From Thiomargarita sp. (lineage in GTDB: Bacteria; Pseudomonadota; Gammaproteobacteria; Beggiatoales; Beggiatoaceae), in the NCBI GenBank assembly GCA_022729575.1, contig DZAL01000007.1:1-55268 (forward strand): 55,268 bases of DNA, in the 5' to 3' direction. Every line of letters starts with the position of its first letter. Position 1 is the stretch's first letter. The position numbers and the translations under genes are program-made. Below the pieces are notes generated by a model. That model saw nothing but the letters and a program-made list of their open reading frames with translations. It was not told the origin of the DNA and ran no database searches. This document shows positions 35,194-43,929 of the stretch, piece after piece.

Positions 35194-37320
35194 GTGTTTG
35201 TTCCCTTAATTTTTCTACTATGCAGTCTGATTGCCAGTCCAGTTTATGCGCTAACGGCGACGGAATTAAACTTAACTGTGATTCAGCGAATCTTTCCCGA
35301 GGCTAATCGCTTAGGTACGCCTCCCGCTGGTACCATTGCACTACCCGTTTTTCACGACCATGAGTTATTAGGTTATGCGATAGAAACTGACCGCGGCATC
35401 CGCATTCCGGCCTATTCTGGTAAATCGATCAATGCGTTGCTAGGGTTGAAACTGGATGGTACTTTAGCGGGCGTGAAAATTTTGGAACATCACGAGCCTA
35501 TTTTGTTGGTCGGTATTCCTGAACAAAAGTTATTTGAATTTGCTGATCAATATACCGGCAAACATGTCGGCGCAAAAATCCGAGTGGGGATTTCTAAACA
35601 GCCCGGCATTACCAGTATGGATGCTATTTCTGGGGCCACGGTCACAGTTATCGTGCTGAATCAGACTATTATGCGCAATGCTTTGGCCGTTGCGCATTCT
35701 TTGAATCTGGTCAAGGGACCTCCGAAAATGATGACTCCAATCGCGCCTGCCAGTGTGAAGAGGGAATTATTTGAGCCATTAGATTGGACCGCCCTCTTGG
35801 AAAATGGTGGCGTGCGCCAATTGAAACTTACCCGCGGGGAGATCGATGCCGTATTTCAAGGGACGGTAGCGGAAAATGTCGACCAGGCTACGCCGAATGA
35901 GAAAGAGGAGATTTTCATTGATTTATATTACGCGGTGCTGAACATTCCTAGTATAGGCCGCAATTTACTGGGTGAAGAGCGTTATAAAACTTTAATGAGT
36001 GAATTGAAACCCGGTGAGCACGCACTACTGGTAGTTGCCAATGGACGTTATTCGTTCAAAGGCTCAGGCTTTGTGCGCGGCGGTATTTTTGACCGCTTTA
36101 CGTTGCAACAAGGTGAAAGTACGATTACCTTTCGCGATTTAGATTATCAAAACTTGGGTGAGATTCCCAATACCCCGCCGTTTACTGAACGAGCTCTTTA
36201 TATTATTCGTGATCGGCACCAGTTTGACCTCGGTCAAATTTGGCAAATAGAATTGCTGGTGCGTCGCCAAACGGGTCCTTTAGATAGTGTGTTTACTAGC
36301 TTTCGTAGCGATTATCAAGCTCCCGCAAAATACCTGAATTTGCCCCCGCCGCCGCCAGTCTTACCGGTCTCGCTCACTCTTTCCGGGATGACCACGGACT
36401 CGGAGAATAGTGCCGACCCTCTGCTGTCAACAACGCCAGAAGAGCCGTTATGGGTGGAAATTTGGCGGTTGCACTTATTTCAAATTATCGTGCTAGGTAT
36501 CAGCTTGCTGGGTTTGTTGTTACTACTGTTTTTTCAAGATTGGTTCTCGCGTCGCCCACATTTTTTACATACCTTCCGGCGAATCTATCTGGCTTACACC
36601 TTAATATTCATCGGCTGGTACAGCTTGGGACAACTGTCGATAGTCAATGTACTGACTTTCAGCAATGCGGTCATGCACGGGTTTCATTGGGATTTATTTT
36701 TGATGGATCCCATGTTGTTTATATTATGGGGATTTGTAGCCGTCACCACCTTGCTCTGGGGACGCGGAGTCTTCTGTGGTTGGCTATGTCCTTTTGGGGC
36801 TTTGCAGGAATTGGTTAACGATTTGGCTCGTTGGCTCAAACTTCGGCAATGGGAATTGCCTTTTACCCTCCACGAAAAACTGTGGGCCATTAAGTACATC
36901 ATTTTTTTGGGACTGTTTGGGATTTCCTTGGAATCATTGTCTCATGCTGAATTATTAAGCGAAGTGGAGCCATTTAAAACGGTAATCACTTTGGGTTTTA
37001 AGCGAGAGTGGCCGTTTGTCCTCTACGCTAGTCTGCTGATAGCGATTGCTATCCCGTTGCGCAAATTTTACTGCCGCTATCTTTGTCCACTGGGCGCCGC
37101 GTTGGCGATACCTTCGCGGATGCAACAGTTTTATTGGCTGAAACGACGTAAAGATTGTGGCAACCCGTGTCAAATTTGCGCCAATGAATGCGAAATTCAA
37201 GCCATTCATCCCACTGGCGACATCAATACCAATGAATGTCATTATTGTCTGGATTGCCAGAGTACCTATTATGATTCCTATAAGTGTCCACCGCTGATTC
37301 AACGGCGTAAAAAACACTGA
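35194..37320 (+). CDS. nosR: NosR, regulator and electron donor protein for N2O reduction
   Basis: A 708-residue polytopic flavo-iron-sulfur protein that supports NosZ maturation and electron supply from quinol. It starts at GTG, with AAGGA 8 nt upstream, and has a signal-like hydrophobic N-terminus. A periplasmic FMN-binding domain carries ISGATVT (145-151), where the threonine is the flavin attachment site in the family. About five to six helices span about 448-645. Two C-x3-CP motifs (CGWLCP near 528, CRYLCP near 627) and two ferredoxin-like clusters (CGNPCQICANEC near 655, CHYCLDC near 683) follow. Length is typical of NosR. It is the first gene of the nos region, behind the FNR-type box. 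Confidence 0.95.
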   Translation: MFVPLIFLLCSLIASPVYALTATELNLTVIQRIFPEANRLGTPPAGTIALPVFHDHELLGYAIETDRGIRIPAYSGKSINALLGLKLDGTLAGVKILEHHEPILLVGIPEQKLFEFADQYTGKHVGAKIRVGISKQPGITSMDAISGATVTVIVLNQTIMRNALAVAHSLNLVKGPPKMMTPIAPASVKRELFEPLDWTALLENGGVRQLKLTRGEIDAVFQGTVAENVDQATPNEKEEIFIDLYYAVLNIPSIGRNLLGEERYKTLMSELKPGEHALLVVANGRYSFKGSGFVRGGIFDRFTLQQGESTITFRDLDYQNLGEIPNTPPFTERALYIIRDRHQFDLGQIWQIELLVRRQTGPLDSVFTSFRSDYQAPAKYLNLPPPPPVLPVSLTLSGMTTDSENSADPLLSTTPEEPLWVEIWRLHLFQIIVLGISLLGLLLLLFFQDWFSRRPHFLHTFRRIYLAYTLIFIGWYSLGQLSIVNVLTFSNAVMHGFHWDLFLMDPMLFILWGFVAVTTLLWGRGVFCGWLCPFGALQELVNDLARWLKLRQWELPFTLHEKLWAIKYIIFLGLFGISLESLSHAELLSEVEPFKTVITLGFKREWPFVLYASLLIAIAIPLRKFYCRYLCPLGAALAIPSRMQQFYWLKRRKDCGNPCQICANECEIQAIHPTGDINTNECHYCLDCQSTYYDSYKCPPLIQRRKKH

Positions 37321-37333
37321 GGAGTCCAAAACC

Positions 37334-37359
37334 GGAGTCCAAGACCAGTCTTGGACTCC
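37334..37359. terminator. Perfect hairpin in the nosR-nosZ gap
   Basis: GGAGTCCAAGAC and its exact complement are separated by CA. With a 12-bp stem it lies 14 nt after the nosR stop and 31 nt before nosZ. The GGAGTCCAA core is shared with many repeats in the window. It may stabilise or process the nos mRNA. Confidence 0.5.
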
Positions 37360-37390
37360 TTAATTCTTTAGAGAAGAGAGGATGTTACTT

Positions 37391-39262
37391 ATGAACGAAC
37401 CAGAAAATACCGGTTTTAGCCGGCGACAATTTTTAGGCGCCTCTCTGGCGGTCGGCACTACTGCCGCGGCCGGGGGAATGGGAATAGGCATGTATAGTCA
37501 GGCTGTACAAGCGGATAAAAAGGAAGCGCAAAGTCCGCATGTGCCTCCTGGTGAATTAGATGAGTATTACGGCTTTTGGAGCGGTGGTCAATCCGGTGAA
37601 GTGCGAATTGTTGGGGTGCCTTCAATGCGTTTACTGATGTCCATTCCGGTGTTTAACCGAGATTCCGGCACTGGTTGGGGGTTGACTAATGAAAGTAAAA
37701 GAATCCTTGGTGATAGTTTAAAATGGCAAAATGGGGATACTCATCACATCCACATGAGCTATACCGCTGGCAAATATGACGGGCGTTATCTATTTGTCAA
37801 TGACAAAGCCAATACCCGCGTGGCTAGAATTCGTTGCGATGTGATGAAAACGGATAAAATTACTATCATTCCCAATGTTTCCTGCATTCACGGTTTACGC
37901 TTGCAAAAAGCTCCGAAAACAGGTTATGTTTTTGCTAATGGGGAGATGATTATTCCACAGCCCAATGATGGACGCGACTTGGATAAGCCAGAAAATTACT
38001 GGACTCTGTTTTCGGCACTGAATGCGGAGACGATGGAAGTGGCTTGGCAAGTGATAGTAGATGGCAATCTGGACAATGTGGACACCGATTATACCGGTCG
38101 TTTTGCCTTCTCTACCTGCTACAATTCTGAGCGCGGAGTCGTGTTGGCGGACATGATGCGGGCCGAGCGCGATTGGGTAGTGGTCTTTGACATTCCACGT
38201 ATCGAAGCAGCCATTAAGGAGGGTAAAGCGACCACTATTGGCGAATCCAAAGTGCCGGTACTCGACGGTCGCGCTAAAGCCGCCATGAATATCACAGCTT
38301 ACATTCCAATACCCAAAAATCCGCACGGTTGCAATACTTCTCCCGATGGCAAATATGTGATGGCTAATGGTAAGTTGTCGCCTACCGTGAGTGTGATTGA
38401 AATTGCCAAACTGGCTGATTTGATGGATGGTAAACTTAAAGACCCGCGTGAGACGGTCATCGCGGAGCCAGAATTGGGACTTGGGCCTTTACATACGACG
38501 TTTGATGGCCGTGGTAACGCTTACACCAGTTTATTCCTAGATAGCCAAGTGGTAAAATGGGGAATTGAGGATTCGATTAAGGCTTACCGTGGTGAGAAGG
38601 TCAATTACATCCGCCAAAAAATCGACATACACTATCAAATTGGCCATCTCAAAGCGACTATGGCTGAATCTAGCGGCGCTGATGGTAAATGGTTAGTAGC
38701 ACTGTGTAAATTTTCCAAAGACCGTTTCCTCAATGTTGGTCCACTGCGTGCCGAAAATGACCAGTTGATTGATATTTCTGGCGATGAAATGAAGTTGGTA
38801 CACGATGGTCCCACGATACCAGAGCCGCATGATTGTATTATGGTTCACCGTGATATTGTTAAGCCGCTACGAGTTTGGAAACGTGATGACCCCTATTTTG
38901 CCGAAACCGTGGCCCTGGCTAAAAAAGACGGAGTAACTCTGGAAAGTGAGAGTAAGGTCATTCGTGAAGGTAACCAAGTTCGGGTTTACATGACTTCAAT
39001 GGCACCAGTATTTGGATTAACTGAATTTAAAGTTAAAAAAGGTGATGAGGTCACCGTCACTATCACTAATTTAGATACCGTGGAAGATTTAGCGCATGGC
39101 TTTGTGTTGGTCAATCATGGTATATGTATGGAAGTGAGTCCTCAAATGACCAGCTCAGTCACTTTCATTGCTGACCGACCGGGTGTACATTGGTATTATT
39201 GTGTGTGGTTTTGTCATGCGCTGCACATGGAAATGTCTGGACGAATGTTAGTGGAGGCTTAA
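37391..39262 (+). CDS. nosZ: Nitrous oxide reductase, clade I (Tat-exported)
   Basis: A 623-residue periplasmic copper enzyme that reduces N2O to N2. An ATG at 37382 is possible, but GAGAGG 9 nt upstream favours 37391. The twin-arginine signal SRRQFLGASLAVG marks the Tat-dependent clade I type, consistent with nosR upstream. The beta-propeller supplies CuZ histidines, including DTHHIHMSYT and CIHGLR. The C-terminal cupredoxin carries the CuA motif CVWFCHALHMEM (about 603-614). Length is standard. The enzyme should be active. nosDFY and nosL, needed to build its copper sites, lie downstream after a 2.3-kb interruption. Confidence 0.97.
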   Translation: MNEPENTGFSRRQFLGASLAVGTTAAAGGMGIGMYSQAVQADKKEAQSPHVPPGELDEYYGFWSGGQSGEVRIVGVPSMRLLMSIPVFNRDSGTGWGLTNESKRILGDSLKWQNGDTHHIHMSYTAGKYDGRYLFVNDKANTRVARIRCDVMKTDKITIIPNVSCIHGLRLQKAPKTGYVFANGEMIIPQPNDGRDLDKPENYWTLFSALNAETMEVAWQVIVDGNLDNVDTDYTGRFAFSTCYNSERGVVLADMMRAERDWVVVFDIPRIEAAIKEGKATTIGESKVPVLDGRAKAAMNITAYIPIPKNPHGCNTSPDGKYVMANGKLSPTVSVIEIAKLADLMDGKLKDPRETVIAEPELGLGPLHTTFDGRGNAYTSLFLDSQVVKWGIEDSIKAYRGEKVNYIRQKIDIHYQIGHLKATMAESSGADGKWLVALCKFSKDRFLNVGPLRAENDQLIDISGDEMKLVHDGPTIPEPHDCIMVHRDIVKPLRVWKRDDPYFAETVALAKKDGVTLESESKVIREGNQVRVYMTSMAPVFGLTEFKVKKGDEVTVTITNLDTVEDLAHGFVLVNHGICMEVSPQMTSSVTFIADRPGVHWYYCVWFCHALHMEMSGRMLVEA

Positions 39263-39309
39263 CCTTACGCCAAGGAGTCCAAAACACGTTTTGGGACTCT
39301 CCGATTGTT

Positions 39310-39427
39310 AGCCAGCGTAGGGTGCGTTAGGCGCGTCTTTTTGCGCCGTCACGCACCTTTTTGTATTTTTAGGAAACATGGTGCGTTACGGCGCAACAGG
39401 ACGCGCCTAACGCACCCTACGCTGGCT
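39310..39427. repeat. 118-bp inverted repeat (AGCCAGCGTAGGGTGCG type)
   Basis: AGCCAGCGTAGGGTGCGTTA and its exact complement bound a GC-rich element. Inner arms GGCGCGTC and GACGCGCC also pair. It has no coding content and is a MITE-like hairpin of a type not otherwise complete in this window. Confidence 0.75.
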
Positions 39428-39689
39428 GGAGTCCAAATCTTCAGATTTGGACCTGGGCTTGCCAAATCTGAAGATTTGGACTCCAGCAGGCTGGGAAATT
39501 CCTTAACTTAATGGCATTGAATGGATATACTCTGTTGGGTATATACTCTGTTGGCATGATGAGGGTAGCCGAGTAGGGTGGGCAAATGGGCGGTACAATG
39601 TTGATAAATCCGTGATTTTAACGCCCATTTGCCCACCATTGGAATGCCATTGATATTTGGGTTTTCCCTCGTTCCCACGCTCCAGTGCG

Positions 39690-39760
39690 ATTGGGTCGGA
39701 GGCAAAGTTACCTCTGCCGTCCTCCCACACCACCGTACATACTTAACGTATACGGCGGTT
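39690..39760 (-). mobile_element. Group II intron 3'-end remnant (domains V-VI)
   Basis: Read on the minus strand, 39759-39729 forms a domain V-like hairpin. ACCGCCGTA pairs with TACGGTGGT around a GTTAAG-type loop, and CCGCCG carries a CGC-like triad. Next come TGTGGGAGGACGGC and a GGCAGAGG/CTTTGCC stem ending near GACCCAAT, the layout I know from 3' ends of bacterial group II introns. No reverse transcriptase is present. It is recognised by eye; a covariance search should decide. Confidence 0.5.
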
Positions 39761-39919
39761 TTTAAAGTGTTAGCGTATTATTTATATTTACTCGTTCCCA
39801 CGCGCCAGTCTTGTAGGTTGGGTTTAAGCGTAGCGTGTAACCCAACGATTTTTCAATATTTTTGTTGGGTTATGGCGCAAAAAGACGCGCCGCAACCCAA
39901 TCTACATGGCTGCAACGAT

Positions 39920-40068
39920 TCGTGACCACGCGCTTGGCAATCGTCGAGTCCGAGAAACTGCTTGGCATCGCGGAACCGAAACTCAATCTGAAAACGCGCT
40001 TGGTAGTAGCGCACTAACGTTTGGGGGCACCAGTCGAGAGCGGTAGAAAACAACAACGCGGTTTGCAC
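39920..40068 (-). pseudogene. IS4-like (DDE) transposase C-terminal fragment
   Basis: About 50 residues match the end of DDE transposases: ALLFSTALDW, then LVRYYQARFQIEFRFRDAKQ and FLGLDDCQARG. This is the Y-x2-R-x3-E-x6-K catalytic signature of the IS4 group, here YQARFQIEFRFRDAK. The rest of the gene is missing on both sides: upstream only non-coding sequence remains, and the C-terminus runs into an AACCCAAC repeat. It is a dead remnant. Confidence 0.75.
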
Positions 40069-40142
40069 TTTGCGTAAAAATCAATGTAGAGCAGATTTTT
40101 AAAACCCTATCGCTGCATACGGATATTAAAACGATTTAAACC

Positions 40143-40721
40143 ATGAATCAAATACCAAAATGCTGGATTATTGCAGGTGTTAATGGCGCAGGGAAAACAA
40201 CATTTGCACTGGAATATCTATCAAAGTTTACTGATTGCCAGCAATTTATCAATGCAGATTTAATTGCGGCTGGATTGTCACCGCTTGCACCAGAGCGTGA
40301 ATTAGTTGCGGCGAGCCGAATTTTTTTACATGCCATTGAGACGCGAATTTCCCGCCGAGAAAATTTTGCGTTTGAAACGACTTTATCAGGGCGCGGCTAT
40401 TTAAAACTAATTGCTCGATTACAGCGGGAAAACTGGCAAGTCAATCTACTGTATTTAGCATTACCGAATGTTGAAATGTCTATCAAGCGTGTAGCAGAAC
40501 GAGTTGCACACGGGGGGCATAATATCCCAACGGAAGCTATTAAACGTCGTTTCCTACGAAGTTTATATAACTTATTTTATGAATACCGTCATTGCGTTGA
40601 TTACTGCTGTTGTTTTCTCAATAACGAGGAAACACCTGAATTAATATTTGAACAGCAAAAACAAAATTGCAACATTGTTCATAATAATTTTTATCAACTC
40701 CTTATTGAGCAGGCTAAATAA
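40143..40721 (+). CDS. Zeta-toxin-like P-loop kinase
   Basis: A 192-residue P-loop protein. The Walker A motif [12 protein letters not shown] (11-22) and [13 protein letters not shown] (35-47) are typical of the zeta toxin/UDP-N-acetylglucosamine kinase-like family. [12 protein letters not shown] (76-87) is the other conserved loop. Zeta toxins phosphorylate cell-wall precursors, but many chromosomal relatives have unknown substrates. A small protein gene overlaps its stop by 1 bp (TAATG), suggesting a two-gene module. It lies in the island that separates nosZ from nosD. It is complete and free of frameshifts. Confidence 0.8.
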   Translation: MNQIPKCWIIAGVNGAGKTTFALEYLSKFTDCQQFINADLIAAGLSPLAPERELVAASRIFLHAIETRISRRENFAFETTLSGRGYLKLIARLQRENWQVNLLYLALPNVEMSIKRVAERVAHGGHNIPTEAIKRRFLRSLYNLFYEYRHCVDYCCCFLNNEETPELIFEQQKQNCNIVHNNFYQLLIEQAK

Positions 40722-40972
40722 TGAATGTTTCACATAATCCACCTAGCGCACAAGCCTTAACAATTCTTTCAGCCTTACAATCGGCAGTCACAAAAACTTT
40801 AGAAACCAAAAGACGCTTAGGGCATTATGCGGTTTTCTGGAAAAACGGTGACATAATAGAAAAACATTTTACGAAGTTTGGTATCATGGAAGGCGAATTT
40901 ATTGTCCCTGACAATTTCGATAATCCATTGCCAAAAGATATTGAAAATGAATTTTATTCGGCGAATTTATGA
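40721..40972 (+). CDS. Small protein paired with the zeta-like kinase, possible antitoxin
   Basis: An 83-residue protein whose ATG overlaps the kinase stop codon. A helical N-terminal half (SAQALTILSALQSAVTKTLE) is followed by GHYAVFWKNGDIIEKHF and an acidic tail. I do not recognise the family. The coupling suggests a partner, perhaps the neutralising one, although classical epsilon antitoxins are encoded upstream of zeta. Confidence 0.55.
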   Translation: MNVSHNPPSAQALTILSALQSAVTKTLETKRRLGHYAVFWKNGDIIEKHFTKFGIMEGEFIVPDNFDNPLPKDIENEFYSANL

Positions 40973-41185
40973 AACTTAAAATACAGAAATATGACTAAAT
41001 TAAAACTACACACTATCGACCAAAGCACCAATGGGAAAGTGAAATATGGAGTCATAACGAATTATGCGGATTTATTGCAAGCCGTGAAATAGTTTTAATG
41101 GCTACATCATTTCATCTTACCTTGCAAAATCTCACTAACACCCTCTCTATTTACAACAATTGTTTATTTAATTTTCGGAGTCATT

Positions 41186-41527
41186 ATGCAAATACAACAG
41201 CAAATCATGCAGGAATTAGCCGATATTCCAGAACCTAAGCTTTTTGAACTTTATGACTTGATTCATTATTTTAAACTGGGCTTAATCCACGAAAAAAAAT
41301 CTATGCAGGAAGAGGATTTTAAAATTGATGCTCAAGCTTGCTTAGAAGCCTTTGAAAAAATACAACGCGGTGATAAATCAGGCTTAACTGAAATAGGCGA
41401 TATTGACGAATACATTGAGAATTTAAGATATGAAGTTAGCCGGGTAGGGTGGGCAACACGATTGACCGTTGCCCACCGAATCCAACCCAGACCGAAAAGG
41501 TGGGCAAAGTTTGCCCACCCTACCTGA
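41186..41527 (+). CDS. Antitoxin-like small protein, C-terminus replaced by a repeat
   Basis: A 113-residue frame with GGAG 6 nt before its ATG. The first 84 residues look like a DUF2281/RelB-type antitoxin or its relatives (MQIQQQIMQELADIPEPK, then LFELYDLIHYFK). From about residue 86 the frame reads through an inverted repeat, GGTAGGGTGGGCAA (41443-41524), so the last 28 residues are repeat-derived. No toxin partner gene follows. Expression and function are doubtful. Confidence 0.5.
   Translation: MQIQQQIMQELADIPEPKLFELYDLIHYFKLGLIHEKKSMQEEDFKIDAQACLEAFEKIQRGDKSGLTEIGDIDEYIENLRYEVSRVGWATRLTVAHRIQPRPKRWAKFAHPT
41443..41524. repeat. 82-bp inverted repeat (GGTAGGGTGGGCAA ends)
   Basis: GGTAGGGTGGGCAA (41443-41456) and its exact complement TTGCCCACCCTACC (41511-41524) bound the element. 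It lies inside the 3' end of the antitoxin-like frame. A GGGTGGGCAAATGGGCG relative lies near 39575-39640. Confidence 0.75.
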
Positions 41528-41591
41528 CTACGCTTACAGAAGGATAGGGGAGGAGTCATGATGGCCGGCTTACTACTACCAGGAAAATAAA

Positions 41592-42890
41592 TTGGTACCG
41601 ATTATTTTATTGATATTTCTACTATTATCTTCAAACCAGCCGGTCTGGGGAGAAGGCCTGCTATCGGCCCAAGCCCTCATCAACGCCGCGGCTACGGGAA
41701 GTATCGTGGAATTACCGCCGGGGCGTTATCGCGGTAATTTAGTCATTGACAAACCTTTAACGGTGCGAGGAAAAAACGGTGCCACCATTCTTGATGGTGC
41801 CGGGAAAGGACACGTTATTCTAATCAAAGCACCGCAAGTGAGTGTCTATGATTTAGTGATTGAAAATTCCGGGGTCAATCTGACGACGATGGATGCGGGA
41901 ATTTTCGTCGAACGAGGGGCGGCGCAGGTACATATTGAAGGTTGCACTTTACGTAATATCGCTTTTGGCATCTGGTTAGATAGCGGACGAGAGGCTAAAA
42001 TTTATCATAACCAAATTACTGGTAATCTCAATTTGCGCTCCCAAGACCGAGGTAATGGCATTCATCTCTTTAATGTGCAACAGGCTGAAGTAGCCGCTAA
42101 TCACGTTTGGCAAACTCGTGACGGGATTTATATCGATACCAGTGCCAAAAGTATTTTACGCGATAATGAATTGCACGACTTGCGTTATGGTATCCACTAT
42201 ATGTTCACGCAGGAGAGCCAGGTGATTGGTAACTATACTCACCACACTCGCACCGGCTATGCTTTGATGCAGTCACAAAAATTAATGGTGCGCAATAATC
42301 GCTCTGAATTTGACCAAAATTATGGTATTCTGTTAAACTATATTACGCATTCCGAGATTTCTGGTAATCGAATCTTAAATGTGGAGCGGGGTCGCAATCC
42401 CGTGGGAGAGGGTGGCATGATTCAGGGGGCGGAAGGGAAAGCGTTATTTGTGTATAATACGTTGTATAATCATATTACGGATAACCTCTTCGCTAACAGT
42501 GAAATTGGGATTCATCTCACCGCGGGGTCTGAGGATAATCTGTTGTATAATAATGCGTTTATCAATAACCAAACTCAAGTTAAATATGTGGCCACCCGTT
42601 CTCAGGAGTGGTCACAACAGCGGCACGGAAACTATTGGAGCGATTATCTGGGTTGGGACCGTAACGCGGATGGGATTGGTGATGTGGCTTATGAGCCAAA
42701 TGATGCGGTGGATAAATTATTGTGGCGTTATCCAACCGCCCGCTTGTTAATGCACAGTCCCGCTGTTGAAATGTTACGCTGGGTGCAACGGGAATTTCCA
42801 GTATTACGGCCGCAGGGTGTGAAAGACAGTTATCCCCTCATGCACACTCCAGTTTTGATGTCAACCATGGCAGATGAAAAAGGACCTTGA
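41592..42890 (+). CDS. nosD: NosD, periplasmic copper-site maturation protein
   Basis: A 432-residue periplasmic right-handed beta-helix protein needed to insert or deliver copper and sulfide for the CuZ site of NosZ. It starts at TTG, with AGGA 8 nt upstream; no ATG fits. A signal peptide (VPIILLIFLLLSSNQPVWG) is followed by many parallel beta-helix (NosD/CASH) repeats such as GIWLDSGREAKIYHNQITGN, DGIYIDTSAKSILRDNEL and GIHLTAGSEDNLLYNN. Near the C-terminus GNYWSDYLGWDRNADGIGDV is a family hallmark. It starts the distal half of the nos genes. Its stop is 4 bp before nosF. Confidence 0.94.
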   Translation: MVPIILLIFLLLSSNQPVWGEGLLSAQALINAAATGSIVELPPGRYRGNLVIDKPLTVRGKNGATILDGAGKGHVILIKAPQVSVYDLVIENSGVNLTTMDAGIFVERGAAQVHIEGCTLRNIAFGIWLDSGREAKIYHNQITGNLNLRSQDRGNGIHLFNVQQAEVAANHVWQTRDGIYIDTSAKSILRDNELHDLRYGIHYMFTQESQVIGNYTHHTRTGYALMQSQKLMVRNNRSEFDQNYGILLNYITHSEISGNRILNVERGRNPVGEGGMIQGAEGKALFVYNTLYNHITDNLFANSEIGIHLTAGSEDNLLYNNAFINNQTQVKYVATRSQEWSQQRHGNYWSDYLGWDRNADGIGDVAYEPNDAVDKLLWRYPTARLLMHSPAVEMLRWVQREFPVLRPQGVKDSYPLMHTPVLMSTMADEKGP

Positions 42891-42894
42891 ACCC

Positions 42895-43806
42895 ATGATT
42901 CTTCCAGTTACTTTTGAAGCAGTTAGCAAATCTTATGCGCAGTTACCGGCGTTACGAGAACTTAGTTTTGAAATAGCGGCGGGTGAAGTGGTCGGCTTGT
43001 TTGGTCATAATGGCGCGGGTAAGACGACTACGATGAAGCTCATTTTGGGGTTGATTACTGCCGAAGTGGGACGAGTTTGCTTGTTTGGTGAAAATCCGGG
43101 GAGCGGGCAGGCTGGTGCTTTGCGTCAACGTTTGGGATATTTGCCAGAAAATGTTAGTTTCTATCCGCAACTTACTGGCCGCGAAGTGTTGCGCTATTTT
43201 GCTCGTTTGAAAGGAGTGGCGTTAAGTCGGGCGGAGGCATTGTTGGAACAAGTGGGGCTGGGCCCGGCGATTAATCGGCGAGTCAAGACCTATTCCAAGG
43301 GGATGCGACAACGCTTAGGTTTGGCGCAGGCGTTATTGGGGGAGCCGCAGTTGTTATTATTGGACGAGCCAACGGTGGGACTTGACCCGGTCGCTACTCA
43401 TGAATTTTATCATACGCTTGATGAATTGCGGCAACAGGGTTGCAGTGTGATTTTGTCCTCGCATGTGTTACCGGGGGTAGAGCAACACATTCAACGGGCC
43501 TTGATTCTTGGCCAGGGGCGATTATTGGCGGTCGGCAGTTTGGCAGAGTTGCGACAGCAGGCTGACTTGCCGGTACAAATGCAGGCGCGGGGTGTCTGGC
43601 AGGTGGAGCAACTGCAAAGTTTACTCGCTAATTTACCGGTTCAAGTTCAGCGACTTGACAATGTTTCACTGCTATTAGAGGTGCCGCTGCACGTTAAACT
43701 CGACGTGATACGCCAAATACTCACTTTACCTGGTGTGCAGGATTTGGAGATTCAAGCACCGACGTTAGAATCTTTGTATTTATATTTTCACCTTATGCAC
43801 GGTTAA
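42895..43806 (+). CDS. nosF: NosF, ABC transporter ATPase for NosZ maturation
   Basis: A 303-residue ATPase that works with NosY and NosD. An ATG at 42874 would overlap nosD, but AAGGA 10 nt before 42895 supports the later start. Walker A is GHNGAGKTT, the signature is YSKGMRQRLGLAQ, and Walker B is LLLLDEPTVGLD, all intact. The last residues, His-Leu-Met-His-Gly-stop, are read from the terminal repeat of a family A element (CCTTATGCACGGTTAA), so the native C-terminus has been replaced by the insertion. Confidence 0.94.
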   Translation: MILPVTFEAVSKSYAQLPALRELSFEIAAGEVVGLFGHNGAGKTTTMKLILGLITAEVGRVCLFGENPGSGQAGALRQRLGYLPENVSFYPQLTGREVLRYFARLKGVALSRAEALLEQVGLGPAINRRVKTYSKGMRQRLGLAQALLGEPQLLLLDEPTVGLDPVATHEFYHTLDELRQQGCSVILSSHVLPGVEQHIQRALILGQGRLLAVGSLAELRQQADLPVQMQARGVWQVEQLQSLLANLPVQVQRLDNVSLLLEVPLHVKLDVIRQILTLPGVQDLEIQAPTLESLYLYFHLMHG

Positions 43807-43914
43807 TTCAACCACCCACTGCCCCTCCTTAACAAGGAGGGGAGTATGCGCCAACTGAGTTGGCAGGACCAACTCCCCTCCTTACCAAGGAGGGACAGGG
43901 GGTGGTTATGCGTC
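43790..43914. repeat. Family A element between nosF and nosY
   Basis: Terminal arms CCTTATGCACGGTTAATTCA and CCACCCACTGCCCCTCC pair with GGAGGGACAGGGGGTGG and TTATGCGT. Inner hairpins are CCTCCTTAACAAGGAGG and CCTCCTTACCAAGGAGG. The element supplies the last five codons and stop of nosF and fills the gap to nosY. It is transcribed as part of the operon. Confidence 0.8.
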
Positions 43915-43929
43915 CGGAGACCTTGATAA

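Larger units (their letters stand above)
39263..40142. repeat. Repeat and mobile-element debris downstream of nosZ
   Basis: From left to right: an imperfect GGAGTCCAAAACACGTTTTG hairpin (about 39270-39300), a long inverted repeat (39310-39427), a GGAGTCCAAATCTTCAGA hairpin (39425-39486), one family B end (39501-39519), a CGCTCGTTCCCACG arm, a group II intron remnant (about 39690-39760), an AACCCAAC-type inverted repeat (about 39826-39906) and a transposase fragment. None of the open frames here looks like a gene in its own right. Confidence 0.65.

Noticed and set aside
37391..39262. Clade II (Sec-exported) NosZ
   Set aside because: A twin-arginine signal and a nosR gene directly upstream are clade I features.
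39503..39925. Several 65-98-residue open frames after nosZ
   Set aside because: They cross family B ends, the group II intron remnant and CGTTCCCACGC arms; none has a start signal or domain.
40991..41092. 33-residue open frame MTKLKLHTIDQSTNG...
   Set aside because: No ribosome site and no recognisable family. It may be a remnant of a small island gene but cannot be supported.
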